From contig CM053141.1 in assembly GCA_028571685.1 (NCBI GenBank), positions 71,595,833 through 71,659,832 of the forward strand: DNA of 64,000 bases. The letters are read 5' to 3'. This document shows, in pieces, positions 10,076 to 20,440 of this stretch. Every line of letters starts with the position of its first letter. The stretch's first letter is position 1. The notes under the pieces were generated by a model. It saw nothing but the letters and a program-made list of their open reading frames with translations. It did no database searches and had not been told where the DNA came from. Both the position numbers and the translations under genes were made by a program. The stretch is from Heterohyrax brucei. Taxonomy: Eukaryota > Chordata > Mammalia > Hyracoidea > Procaviidae.

Positions 10076-13000
10076 CATCTGTCACTTTATCATACTGTGG
10101 GGCCTTTTGTGTTGCTGTGATGGCTAAAAGTTATGCCACGTTTATTCAGACACTGGCAGGGTCTCCCCTGGGAGACAGGTGTCAGCTGAGTTTCCACAAT
10201 AAGACAAATTAGGAAGAAGGACCTGGATGTCTACTTCTGAGGAGAATTTGCTAGGGAAAACTGTAAGAACAGCAGCAGAGCATCATCTGAGATAGCTCCA
10301 GAAGATGAGCGCCCCAGGTTGGAAGGTACTCAAAAGACAACAGGGGAAGAGCTGCCTCCTCAAAATAGAGCTGATCTTACATTTTCTGGACCTTGATTTG
10401 CTGATGTGGCATGATTCAAGATGAGAAGAAATAGCTGCAAATGTGCATAAATAATCAGAACATGGAATGTTCTAAGTCTACATCTAGGAAAATTAGAAGT
10501 CATCAGAAATGAAGTAGAATGCATAAGCATTAATATCCTAGAAATTGGTGAACTGAAATTGACTGGTATTGACCATTTTGAATTGGATAATCATATAGTC
10601 TACTATGCCAGGAATGACAACTTGAAAAAGAATGTTGTTGCACCCATCATTAAAAAGAGTATTTCAAGATCTATCTTGAAGCACAATGCTGTCAGTGATA
10701 GGACAATATCCATATGTCTACAAAGGAAGACCAGTTAATACAACTACTATTCAAATTTATTCATGAACTGCTAAGGTCAAAGATGAAGAATTTGAAGATT
10801 TTTACTAGCTTCTTCAGTCTGAAATTGATTGAACATGCAGTCAGGATTCATTGATAATTACTGGTGATTGGAACATAAAAGTTGGGAACAAAGAAGTAGC
10901 TTTGGTAGTTGGAAAACATGGCTTTGGTACAGAAACAATGCTGGAGATTGCAGGTCGGATTTTTCAAGACCAACAGTTTTTTTGGCACAAATACATTTTT
11001 TTTTTCATCAGTATAAATGGTGACTATATACATGGACCTCACCAGGTGGAATACAACTGACTACAACAGTGGAAAGAGACTATGGAAGAACTCAGTATCA
11101 GCAGTGGGAAAAAGACCAGGTGCTGACTGTTGCACTGACCCTCAATTGCTCATACACAAGTTCAAACTGAAGAAAATTAGCAAGAAGTCCACAGGAGCGA
11201 AGGCACAACCTTCGGTATATCCCACCTGAGTTTAGAGACCATCTCAGGAAAAGATTTGATGCATTGAACACTAATGGCTGATGACCAGATGACCATCAAA
11301 GACATCATCAAGAAAGCAAGGAGTTATTAAAAGACAGGAAATGAAGAAAATACCAACTTAGCTGTCAGAAGAGACTCTGAAACTTGCTCTTGGATGTCAA
11401 GCAGCTAAAGCAAAATGGAGAAATGAAGTAAAAGAACTTCACAGAAGATTTGAAAGGGCAGCTTGAGAAGACAAAGTATTGTAACCACATGTGCTAAGAG
11501 CTAGAGTTAGCAAACCAAAAGGGAAGAACAAGCTCTGCATTTCTCAAACTGAAAGAATTGAAGAAAAAATTGAAACCTTGAGTACAATAGTGAAGGATTC
11601 TATGGGGAAAATATTAAATGAGACAAGAAGCATCAAAAGAACATGGGAGGAATACACAGAGTCATCATCATACCACAAAGAATTGTTCAATGTTCAGTCA
11701 TTTCAAGAAGTAGCATATGATCAGGAATCAATGGCACTGTTGGAAGAAGTCAAAGCTGCTCTAAAGGCACTGGTGAAAAATAAGGCTCCAAGAATTGATA
11801 GAATGTCAACTGAGATGTTTCAACAAACAGATGCAGTACCAGAAGTGATCGCTCATCTATGCCAGGAAATGTGAAGGAGAGCTAGCTGGTCGACTGAATG
11901 GACAAGATCCATGTTTGTGCCTATTCTCAAGAAAGGTGACCCATCTGAGTGCAGAAATTACCAAACAATGTCGCTAACATCATAAGCAAGTAAAATTTTG
12001 TTAAAGTTCTTTCAAAATCATCTGAAGCAGTATATTGACAAGGAACTGCCAGAAATTCCTGTGGGATTCAGAAGAGGATGTGGAACGAGGGACACCATTG
12101 CTGATGTTCAACAGATCTTGCCTGGAAGCAGAGAATACCAGAAAGATGTTTACTTGCATTTTATTGACTATGCAAAGGCATTCAATTGCGTTGATAATGA
12201 CAAATTGTGGATAACGTGGAGAATGGAAATTCAGGAACATTTAATTGTGCTGATGAGGAACCTATACATAGGCCAAGGAGCAAGTCATTCAAATAGAACA
12301 AGTGAATACTGCATAGTTTAAAGTCAGGAAAGGTGTGTGTCAAAGTTGCATCCTTTCACTGTACATATGCAGTCTGCATGCCAAGCAAGTAGTATAAGAA
12401 GCTGGCCTATATTATAAGGAATAGGGCATCGGGATTGGTGGAAGACTCATTAACAACCTGCATTATGCAGATGACACAACCTTCTTGCTCACAATGAAGA
12501 GTACTTGAAACAGTGATGAAGATCAAAGACAACAGTCTAAATCAACACTCATGAAACAGTCAAGAAATCTAAATCTAAACACAATGCATTGGGCAAATCT
12601 CCTGCAAAAGACCTCTTTAAGGAACTGAAAAGCAAACACTAAAGTGCACCTGCCCCAAGCGATGGTATTTTCAATCATGTCATATGCATGTGAAATACGG
12701 ATAATGAATAAGGAAGACAGAAGAACTGGCACCTTTGAACTGTGGTGTTGGAAAAGAATGTTGACTATATTATGGACTGCCAGAAGAATTAACAAATCTG
12801 TCTTGGCGGTAGTACAACCAGAGGTCTTCTCATAATGGCAAGACTATGTCTTACATACTTTGGACATGTTGTCAGGAGGGATCAATTCCTGGAGAAGGAC
12901 ATCATACTTGTTAACGGGGTCAGTGGAAAAGAGGATGACCCTCAACAAGATGAACTAGCACAGTGGCTACAACAATGGACTCAAGCATACCAAAGACTGT

Positions 13001-13095
13001 GATCATGGGACAGGATAAGGCAGTGCTTTGTTCTGTTGTACATACGGCTGCTATGAGTCAGAACAGAATCAACAGCACCCAACAACAACAATTCA
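10076..13095 (+). mobile_element. Near full-length RTE (BovB-like) LINE, copy A
   Basis: The start, 'catctgtcactttatcatac', is shared with the RTE beginnings at 22428 and 59017. The element runs ~3.0 kb to 'agcacccaacaacaacaatt', the size expected for RTE elements, which carry one main frame with an apurinic endonuclease followed by reverse transcriptase. The 3' end is a short CAA-type repeat, not poly(A). Numerous stops and shifts make it inactive. Confidence 0.85.
10450..12835 (+). pseudogene. Broken RTE endonuclease/reverse transcriptase frame
   Basis: Near 10456-10560 the translation includes IRTWNVLSLHLGKLE, an endonuclease N-terminal block. The segment at 11491-11874 carries the linker before the RT (ending 'VPEVIAHLCQEM'). 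At 11998-12321 the RT palm is visible, with PVGFRRGCGTRDTIADVQQI and FIDYAKAFNCVDNDKLW. The catalytic YADD survives at 12464-12475 in the peptide NNLHYADDTTFLL. The reading frame changes several times and contains stops, so no functional protein is expected. If intact, the family protein performs target-primed reverse transcription in the nucleus. Confidence 0.8.
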
Positions 13096-13099
13096 GTTT

Positions 13100-13855
13100 T
13101 CAGTATAACGGACCTGGAAGTATTTAGTGATGAAACGAAGTACTCATCTGTTGAGAAAGCAAGCAAGGAAAAGGAGGGGGGAAAAAAAACTGGAAATCTG
13201 AGAAATAAGTCATAGAAGAAAGCCATGGTACAAACTAATAACTAGCACTAGTTTGAGTAATGGATGGTAAGAGGTAGCATTTGAGATAAGACCACAAAAC
13301 CAATCTTCACTGAACAGGTAATTCAAGGGGAAGGTAGGTTAACTGTCTTCATACATGAGTACTTTCTCTGCATTCAAAATAGCTACAGCAGTTGCTGACT
13401 TCCGACATCACCACATAGTTTTTTCATTTGGGGTGTTACTTTGCTTGGAGTTTTGCATCCATTATTGCCTTTCTTCTTGAAAGCTCATTCTTAAAGTGTG
13501 GTTATGCTTAACTTTTTGGGGGGAGGAGTGTTTTAAAAATATGAAATTTTTGTGGTTGTTTATGAACGTTTTTAGACTGCTCCCTTTTATCACAGTTGAC
13601 TGAGTTTTGCTATGGGAAAATTGAAGCAGATACTTATCAATAAACACACATTAAAAAAGAAAACACACATAATAAACCTCAGTTTATGATGTTTGCCATA
13701 CCTTTTTTATTAATCTGGAAAAACTTTTTGAGGAATAAATTTGGTTTTTACAAAATACTTTTATCTAAGTTCAGCAATTCCTTGAATTTCATGACAGTTT
13801 TATTTTCCCTAATTGCTTAAGAAAATGGAATTACATACTTTTAATCTTAAAAGTA
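13100..13855. other. No recognised feature
   Basis: AT-rich DNA between the RTE end and a MaLR LTR. Short frames have no recognisable content. Confidence 0.45.
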
Positions 13856-13949
13856 TGTTGTCTCAGTTTTTTAGTGCTGGTACTACTGAAATGCCACAAG
13901 TGGGTGGCATTAACAGAAATTTATTTTCTCAAAGTTTAATAGACTTGTT

Positions 13950-14516
13950 TTTGAGTGTCATCGAGTTGATTCTAATTCATAAGTGATCCCATGAGACAGA
14001 ATAGAACTGTCCTAAAAGGAAAGAAAGATTATCCAGTAGGCAAGGTAAGCACAGTGCTTATCTTGTTTGCTGGAGAATCTGTAGCGAACAATTTTCAGTG
14101 AAGCCCATGAAAAATTGTTCACTATGAATTAGTAAATAAATAGTCCATGCTTACCTTGCTTACTGGGTCATCTGCCCTATCAGGGATTCTAGATTTGAAA
14201 AGGTTTGATTTTGTAGGCAGATATTAAAGGATTAGGAGAGAGACAGATGCTGGCCACACTAGAAGCAGAATCTTGGATATGGATAAAAAAAAAAAAAAAA
14301 AAAAACATGAAACTGTTCAGTACAGTTGATCTGGTAAATAAGGTAAGCACAGTGCTGACTTCGCCTGTTAGATAATTCATCTCCATTCATAGGATTTTCT
14401 TGAGTGCTTTTGCAGAACAGATCACTAGGTCCTTCTTCTTCAGAGATGCTAGGGTTTGAACCACCAACCTTTGGTAAATAGGCCAATGCTTAACTGTCAG
14501 TGTGCTATGAATTGGA
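13950..14516 (-). mobile_element. AfroSINE split by a MITE
   Basis: The SINE end complement ('gtgtcatcgagttgattcta', 'gagacagaatagaactgtcc') is at 13950-14013. The rest ('aggattttcttgagtgcttt', 'gggtttgaaccaccaacctt') is at 14390-14516. The two halves abut in other copies of the SINE, so the intervening ~375 bp was inserted later. Confidence 0.7.
14015..14388 (-). mobile_element. hAT-like MITE, copy 1
   Basis: A ~374-bp insert inside an AfroSINE. Ends: 'gattatccagtaggcaaggt' (left) and, on the complement of the right end, 'gaattatctaacaggcgaag'. The subterminal 'aaggtaagcacagtgctta' motif occurs at both ends in inverted orientation. An internal block 'gccacactagaagcagaatc' is the complement of 'gattctgcttctaggtacgg' in the second copy at 30.05 kb, and the copies are colinear throughout. 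An A-run at 14285-14305 aligns with a T-run of copy 2. No transposase frame is present. Superfamily call is tentative. Confidence 0.6.
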
Positions 14517-14663
14517 ATCAATTCGATGGTGCTGATTTTAGCATCAGGGTGCTAGCTCTAAAGGAAGGCTCTCTCTGTCAGCTCTGGGAGTAAATTCTTG
14601 TCTCTGTTTTTCTGGTGTTCCTTGGCAATCTCCACGTGGCATGTAGCTATCCCTCCATTTGTG

Positions 14664-14786
14664 CTTCCTTGGCATAGTGGTTAAGTGCTAGGAATCCAGC
14701 AGATACTCCTTGGAAACTCTATGGGGCAATTCTACTGTGCCCTATAGGGTCACTAAGAGTTGAAATCGACTCCATGGCAACCAGTT
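14664..14786 (+). mobile_element. AfroSINE copy (internally shortened)
   Basis: Head 'ttccttggcatagtggttaa', then 'aggaatccagcagatactcc', 'ttggaaactctatggggcaa', and end 'gagttgaaatcgactccatg'. About 20 bp between the head and B box are missing. It sits inside the MaLR LTR. Confidence 0.85.
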
Positions 14787-15015
14787 CTCTATGCCTAATC
14801 TGCTCTTTCTACACCTCAAAGGTGATTGGTTAAAAATATTCCTTAGACTTATATGGCCTCATTAACATAATAAACTCAGCCCTATTCTCAAATGGAGTTT
14901 CATCTACAGGTGTAGGGGTTTAGGATTTACAATACATATTTCGGGTGATGAAATTCAACAATAACATGTGGATAATGTGGTTACATTTTTATTTTTTCAT
15001 CTGTCTAACTGACTA

Positions 15016-15140
15016 TATGGTGCCCTGGTTGTGTAATGGTTAAGAGCAGTGGCTGCTAACCAAAAGGTCCACCAGCTGTTCCTTGGAAACCCACAGGGCC
15101 ACTGTGTATGAAAACTGATTCAACAGCAGTGGGTTTCAGC
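15016..15140 (+). mobile_element. AfroSINE copy (internally deleted)
   Basis: Head 'ggtgccctggttgtgtaatg', 'gcagtggctgctaaccaaaa', 'tgttccttggaaacccacag', then end 'aactgattcaacagcagtgg'. The block between the body and the end is shortened. Confidence 0.8.
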
Positions 15141-15325
15141 TGGCTATATGCATGAAAGTAGTCTGAAGTGTTTGCCAAATTTAGTATTATTTCTGGATGG
15201 AATTTTGGATGACTTACTTTTCTTCTAAAATTTTTAGCATTAAGTGTTTATCACTTTTATAAAAATGATCAATTATTCTGCAGTGCTTTCGGGGATCATG
15301 GGATATATATACTTATGTTACACTT

Positions 15326-15493
15326 TTTTGGAATCTCAGTGTTGTAGCAGTTGTGTGCTGGCCAAAAGTTGGCAGTTCAAATCTACCAGGTGTTCTCTGA
15401 AAACTTTTGGGGGTGGTTATACTCCTTTCTATAGGGTCACTATGAGCTGGAATTGACTCCATGGCAATGGGTTTGGTTTGGGTTTTTTCTTGT
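15326..15493 (+). mobile_element. AfroSINE copy
   Basis: 'ggaatctcagtgttgtagca', B-box region 'ttggcagttcaaatctacca', 'ttctatagggtcactatgag', end 'ctggaattgactccatggca', followed by a 'atgggtttggtttgggtttt' tail. Full-length short subtype. Confidence 0.85.
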
Positions 15494-15499
15494 TGTTGT

Positions 15500-16320
15500 T
15501 GTTATTTTTTCTACCTCCGAGAAGTTTATTGGCAAGCATTTGAAAACTTTAGTGCTTTCTGATGTCATGGTAGACATTGGTACAATTGTTTTAAAAACCA
15601 GGATGTTGGGCTGTACCACATTTGAGGGTTGAGAACCATTCATATGAGGAAATCCTTCCTGAAGGAGTGATGATGTGAAACTTCTATATATAAGACTTTC
15701 AAATATGTTTGCTCCTCCTTTTGTGTTATTGAGAATGTACAGTTACTAGCATTTGGAAATATTCAGGTACATGAGTTATTTCAGATGGAAAAACAGTTTG
15801 TGCTACACTTGCTGGGCCATGAGACTGCTGTGTTCTATTAGTGTGATGTGCTTCCTGGACCACGGTACTGATACAGCCCACTCTAAATGAAACTGATAAT
15901 TGTGTGCAATAAGTACTATATTTATTGATATTTCATATGTATTTTTGAAAGTAGGGTAGGATATTTGATGGCTCAGCTGTAACTAGGAAGTATGATGTGC
16001 ACGGACCCAATATGTCTCCATGTTTGATGTTCTTCAAAGAAATTTGGGCTGTTACCTTGCAAGTGGCACTCTAGTTTTTCAAATAATAAACTGCCAACAG
16101 CAATGATTCAACATTCATTCCATTAGTGAAAAAATATAGCATCACCAAAAAATTCCCCTTCCCCCCAAAATTTAATTTACTGTGAAAGAGTTAAAATACT
16201 GTATCATTTTACACTCTTGGTACCTTTGTAGTGGAACATATGTTTCATTATAACTTCACCAGCATTGATACATTTTTTTAATTTTAATATTAACTCATGA
16301 TAGGTGAAAATAATAATTTA
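15500..16320. other. No recognised feature
   Basis: AT-rich noncoding DNA with no named repeat and no supported frame. Confidence 0.45.
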
Positions 16321-16496
16321 CTGTTTTTTTGGGTTTTTTTATTAAATAAAAAATGAAACTGTACATACTGTGTGCTTACAATATTGGATTAAGAGAGGAG
16401 GAGTACACAAGTTGTGTAGAAGTCCCATTAATATTGATCTTCTTACTAATGTGTATGTCACCAATTTCACCCAACCAAATTTCTAACAACTGTCTA

Positions 16497-16552
16497 AGCC
16501 CTTGCCCTTCGCCCTCCCACTCTCCCACTCTCCCACCCTCCCCGCCCTTGTA
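16497..16552 (-). promoter_or_regulatory. Polypurine/G-rich tract of L1 3' UTR
   Basis: The plus strand reads CCCTCCCACTCTCCCACTCT with more C-triplets on both sides, so the minus (L1 sense) strand has at least four GGG runs within ~40 nt. This can form a G-quadruplex. Such a tract is a known feature of mammalian L1 3' UTRs. Equivalent tracts occur in the other L1 copies near 32900, 37970 and 63065. Confidence 0.6.
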
Positions 16553-16984
16553 GCCATCAAAGAGTCTTTCCTATTATGTGTGAGTATACTTTTAAGTTTT
16601 TATCGTAGGGGTCTCATATAATAATTGCCCTTCTGTCGCTGAGTAGTTTCACTCAACATAACGTCCTCCAGTTGCGACCAAATTGAGAGATGTTTCCTGC
16701 TATCATCGTTGTTCTTTATTATTGCATAGTACTCCATTGAGTACATATACCAAAGTTTACCCATCCATTCTTCTGTTGTTGGGCATCTGGGTTGATTTCA
16801 TCTTTTTGCTAATGTGGACTGTGCTGCAATGAACATTTGTGTGCACATATCAGTTGGTGTGAATGGCCTTGATTTTATAGGAATATTCCGAGCAGAGGAA
16901 TTGCTGGGTCAAATGGTATATCTACATCCATTATTTTAAGGTAATGCCAAATTGTTTTCTAAAAAAGTTGCACCATTCTGCAAT

Positions 16985-18762
16985 CCCACCAACAGTGAAG
17001 GAGAGTCCCAATCTCTTCACAGCCTCTCCAACATTTATTGTTTTGCATTTTTTGGATCATGGCCAATCTTGTTGGGGTGAGATGGTATCTCATTGTCGTT
17101 TTGATTTGAATTTCTTGAATAATTAATGATCGTGAACATGTTCACATGTGTTTTTTGGCTGCCTGGATCTCCTCTTTAGAGAAGTGTCTGTCCAGCTCCT
17201 TTGCCCATCGCTTAATTGGATGATTTGTCTTCTTCTTATTGATATTTTGTAGAACCTTATAGATTATGGAGATCAGGGGTTGGTTTGACATAGAGTTGCC
17301 AAATATTTTTTCCCATTCTGTAGGTGGTCTTTTAATTCTTTTGATGAAGTCTTTGGATGAGCAGAAGTGTTTGATTCTTGTTAATTCCCATTTATCTATT
17401 TTCTGTTCTGATGAATGCGTTTTGTTTGTCAGATTCTGAAGTCTGTCTGTCTATATTGCATATTAAAACGTCCATTGTTGACTCTATTTTATGTTGGATG
17501 AGCTTCATCGTTTTAGCTTTTATATTCAGATCTTTTATCCAATTTGAGTTGATTATTGTATAAGATATGAGATATGGGTCTTGTTTCAATTTTTTGCAGA
17601 TGGATATCCAATTATGCCAGCACCATTTGTAAAAGAGATTGTTCTTACCCCAGTTCAAAATCTTAGGACCTTTGTCAAATATCAGCTGTTCGTAGGAGGA
17701 TGGTAGCATCTCTGGGGTCTCTACTTTGTTCCATTGGTCTATACATCTCCTTTTGTACCAATACCAGGCTGTTTTGACTACTGTGGCAGTGTAATAGGTT
17801 TTAAAGTCAGGTAGTGAGAGGCCTCCCAGCATGTTCTTCTTTTTCAGTAGTGCTTTACTTATTCGGGGTTTCCTCCCTTTCCAAATAAAGCTGATAATTT
17901 GTTTCTCCATCTCATTAAAAAATGTCTCTGGAATTTGTATTGGGAATGCATTATATAAGTAGAGTGCTTTGGGCAAAATAGACATTTTCACAATATTGAG
18001 TCTTTCTATCCATGAGCAGGGCAGATTACTCCACTTATGTAAGTCTCTCCTAGTTTCTTGTAGCAAGGTCTTGTAGTTTTCTCTGTAAAGATCTCTTATT
18101 TCTCTAGTTAGATTTATTTCTAGGTATTTTATCTTCTTGGGGGCTATAGTAAATGGAATTGATTTGGTGATTTCTTCTTTAATAATTTTACTGTTGGTAT
18201 AAAGAAATCCTATTGATTTAGTTATGTTTATCTTGTATCCCGACACTTTGCCAAATTCTTCTATTAGCTCTAATAGTTTACTTATGGATTTCTTTGAATT
18301 CTCTGTATAAACAATCATATCACCTGCAAAGAGGGAAATCTTTACTTCTTCACTGCCAATAAAGATGTCTTTTATTTCTTTGTCTTGTCTAATTGCTCTG
18401 GCTAGAACTTCTAGCACAATGTTGAATAGAAGTGATGAAAGCGGGCATCCTTGTCTAGTTCCCGTTCTCAAATGGAATTCTTTCAGTCTTTCACCATTCA
18501 AGATGATGAAAGCAGTTGGCTTTGCATAGATGCTACTGATTATATTGAGCAATTTCCCTTTCATTTCTATTTTTCTGAGAATTTTAAGCATGAATGGATG
18601 TTGGACTTTGCCAAATGCCTTTTCTGTATCAATTGACAAAATCAGGTGATTTTTATCTTTTGTACTATTAATATGGTTGGTTACATTAATTGTTTCTCTG
18701 ATGTTGAACCAGCCTTGCATCTCTGGAATGAAACCAACTTGATCATGATGAATGATTACGGA
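16985..18762 (-). pseudogene. L1 ORF2 C-terminal two thirds, defective
   Basis: A 480-residue open stretch (17392-18834) begins with about 24 codons contributed by the neighbouring SINE and then continues as L1 ORF2 reverse transcriptase: [40 protein letters not shown]. The usual FADD catalytic motif reads FAGD ([10 protein letters not shown], ~18319-18330), a change at a metal-binding aspartate expected to abolish activity. Further C-terminal sequence continues downstream of the stop at 17392 in other frames. Nothing suggests host use. Confidence 0.85.
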
Positions 18763-18858
18763 CTTGGTGACACTGTGGGGCAGTTCTCCTCTGTTCTGTA
18801 AGGTCCCTATGAGTTGGAGGCAACTCAACTGCAACGAGTATAGCTTTGGTTTTTAATG
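18763..18858 (+). mobile_element. AfroSINE 3' fragment
   Basis: 'gacactgtggggcagttctc', 'ctgttctgtaaggtccctat', 'gagttggaggcaactcaact', then 'ctttggttttt'. Only the 3' half is present. It directly joins the truncated L1, and its antisense supplies an artificial start to the L1 frame. Confidence 0.7.
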
Positions 18859-19357
18859 TTTACTGTAAAATCAAGTGACATTTTAACAAAATCTGAAGCA
18901 CTAAATCATTCTAGAATCATTCTTGCAAACACAGTGCTTTATACTCTTCATCCCATTTCTTATTCCTCAGAAATACTTCCTCATCATTTGCTGCATCCTT
19001 CCTATTTTTTTGTGATTTTATTTTACTTTTCCTTAGGGCTCCTACCTATGTTTCAGTTCCTTCTGTGGCATCTTACCCTCTGTGTCTGAGACCTGTGAAC
19101 TCTAAATTTGTCTCCTCTTTGTAGACGTGATGGCTCCATAGACTTCAGAAATTTGCTGCACAATCTGGGTCATCATTTTCCTATGTTTTGCTTTCAGTGT
19201 TCTCAAGTGAGTTTTTGTTCCTTTCCTTTTTATTGTGCTTACTGAATATAGATTTTTAAATTATTGTTGTCTTAAAATAAATGTATATAACAAAGTATTT
19301 GCTAAATTAACATCTTCACATGTGCAGTTCAGTTATATCAATTGCATGCATCATTCA
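18859..19357. other. No recognised feature
   Basis: AT- and pyrimidine-rich DNA with no repeat I can name. Confidence 0.45.
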
Positions 19358-20324
19358 TGTCTTAGTCATCTAGTGCTGCTGTAACAGAAATACCACAAGT
19401 AGATGGCTTTTAAAAGAGAAACTTATTTTCTCACAGAAAAGTAAGCTAAAAGACCAAATTCAGGGCATTAGCTCCAGTGGAAGTCTTTCTCTGTTCTTGG
19501 AGAAGTTCCTTGTCATCAGTGTTCCCAGCCCTTCTTCTTTCTTAATGATATGAGGTCCCCAACTCTCTGTTTGCTTCCCTTTTCTTTATATCCCGAGAGA
19601 TTGCCTCAAGGCAAAATACAGTCTTATAGATGGAGTCTTGCTTCACTGACACAACCATTGCACATTCTCCCTCATTAACATCATATGATGTCCAACAATT
19701 AAGTCCATGAACTTAACTGTTGTAAGTGCTACATACCTCATTGCTGAATATCACTGTGGTCACCTTCAAAGTACTTCCTTTGGGAAGCTATGCACTGATG
19801 CCACCACCTAGTCCACCCTTGAAAGCAATTTTGGAACTCTTTCTGGAATGACTGTTATGCACAGTGGCATGGTGGCTAGTTCACCAACTAATTGTATAGT
19901 TGTCTGTTAGGGAGTTTTAAAGACAGTAAACAACTATATTGGGACACCCTCTCTGCTCACCTGATATGGCCCCAATGACTTTTTTCCTTACCTGAAGATA
20001 AAAGAAATACTGAAAGGAAGACATTTTGATGACATTTAGGACATCAAGGGTAATAGGACAGCTTTGATGGCCATTCTAGAAACAGAGTCCCAAGATTGCT
20101 TTGAAGGGTACTGGGTACTGCATTGCTGCATAGCTTCCCAAGGCGAGTGCTTCAAAGGCAATCATAATGATATTCAGCAATGATGCATGTAGCCATTCTT
20201 CTAGGGTCAGTTCATAAACTTAATTGCCAGACCTCACAGGAGCAGAATTTATAGCATATGGGAATATCGCAGCCTAGCCAAATTGTTACATACCTTTATG
20301 GGGACACAGTTCAATCCATGATAA
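19358..20324 (-). mobile_element. MaLR-type LTR, split by a mariner relic
   Basis: Starts TGTCTTAGTCATCTAGTGCT and includes 'agaaacttattttctcacag', 'ttgcttcccttttctttata' and 'cacattctccctcattaaca' up to ~19685. It resumes after the mariner with 'ggagcagaatttatagcata' and ends 'cacagttcaatccatgata'. The unsplit copy at 48845-49306 shows the two halves are contiguous in the family. Confidence 0.75.
19686..20237 (+). mobile_element. Fold-back mariner relic, copy 2
   Basis: A 552-bp insert within a MaLR LTR, the same length and structure as 9466-10015 but inverted. The left arm ('acctcattgctgaatatcac', 'tgggaagctatgcactgatg', 'accacctagtccacccttga') pairs with the right arm ('gcatagcttcccaaggcgag', 'atattcagcaatgatgcatg'). 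The centre on the plus strand encodes a CSPDMAP block like the mariner (Y)SPDLAP motif. Outer ends share 'caattaagt..atgaact'. Target sequence beside it is too altered to prove the usual TA duplication. Confidence 0.75.
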
Positions 20325-20440
20325 TTCACTATATCAAGGAAATAAACATTGGACCCTGTAGATTTTCCAGCTTTCCTAGTTTGCCATCTGTGTCCAGATG
20401 CTTGCTGTCTCTAGAATTCCACAAGTTCTACTCTGAAACA

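Larger units (their letters stand above)
13859..14966 (-). mobile_element. MaLR-type LTR, split by nested insertions
   Basis: Starts TGTCTCAG (complement of the LTR 3' end) and finishes 'gaaattcaacaataaca' (complement of the LTR 5' end). LTR sequence is at about 13859-13945, 14541-14663 ('gggtgctagctctaaaggaa', 'tctctgtcagctctgggagt') and 14787-14966 ('ggtttaggatttacaataca'). The gaps are filled by an AfroSINE carrying a MITE, and by a second AfroSINE. It is a solo LTR with no internal viral region attached. Confidence 0.7.
16323..18762 (-). mobile_element. L1 LINE copy 1, 5'-truncated
   Basis: The T-run at 16323-16340 is the complement of the 3' poly(A). The short 'attaaataaaaaatgaaact' end matches the L1 3' terminus at 32.0 and 62.16 kb, but ~0.7 kb of 3' UTR present in those copies is missing at about 16367. 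A polypyrimidine tract (16497-16552) and ORF2 follow. The 5' truncation lies in the RT domain. The element abuts a SINE fragment at 18763. Confidence 0.9.
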
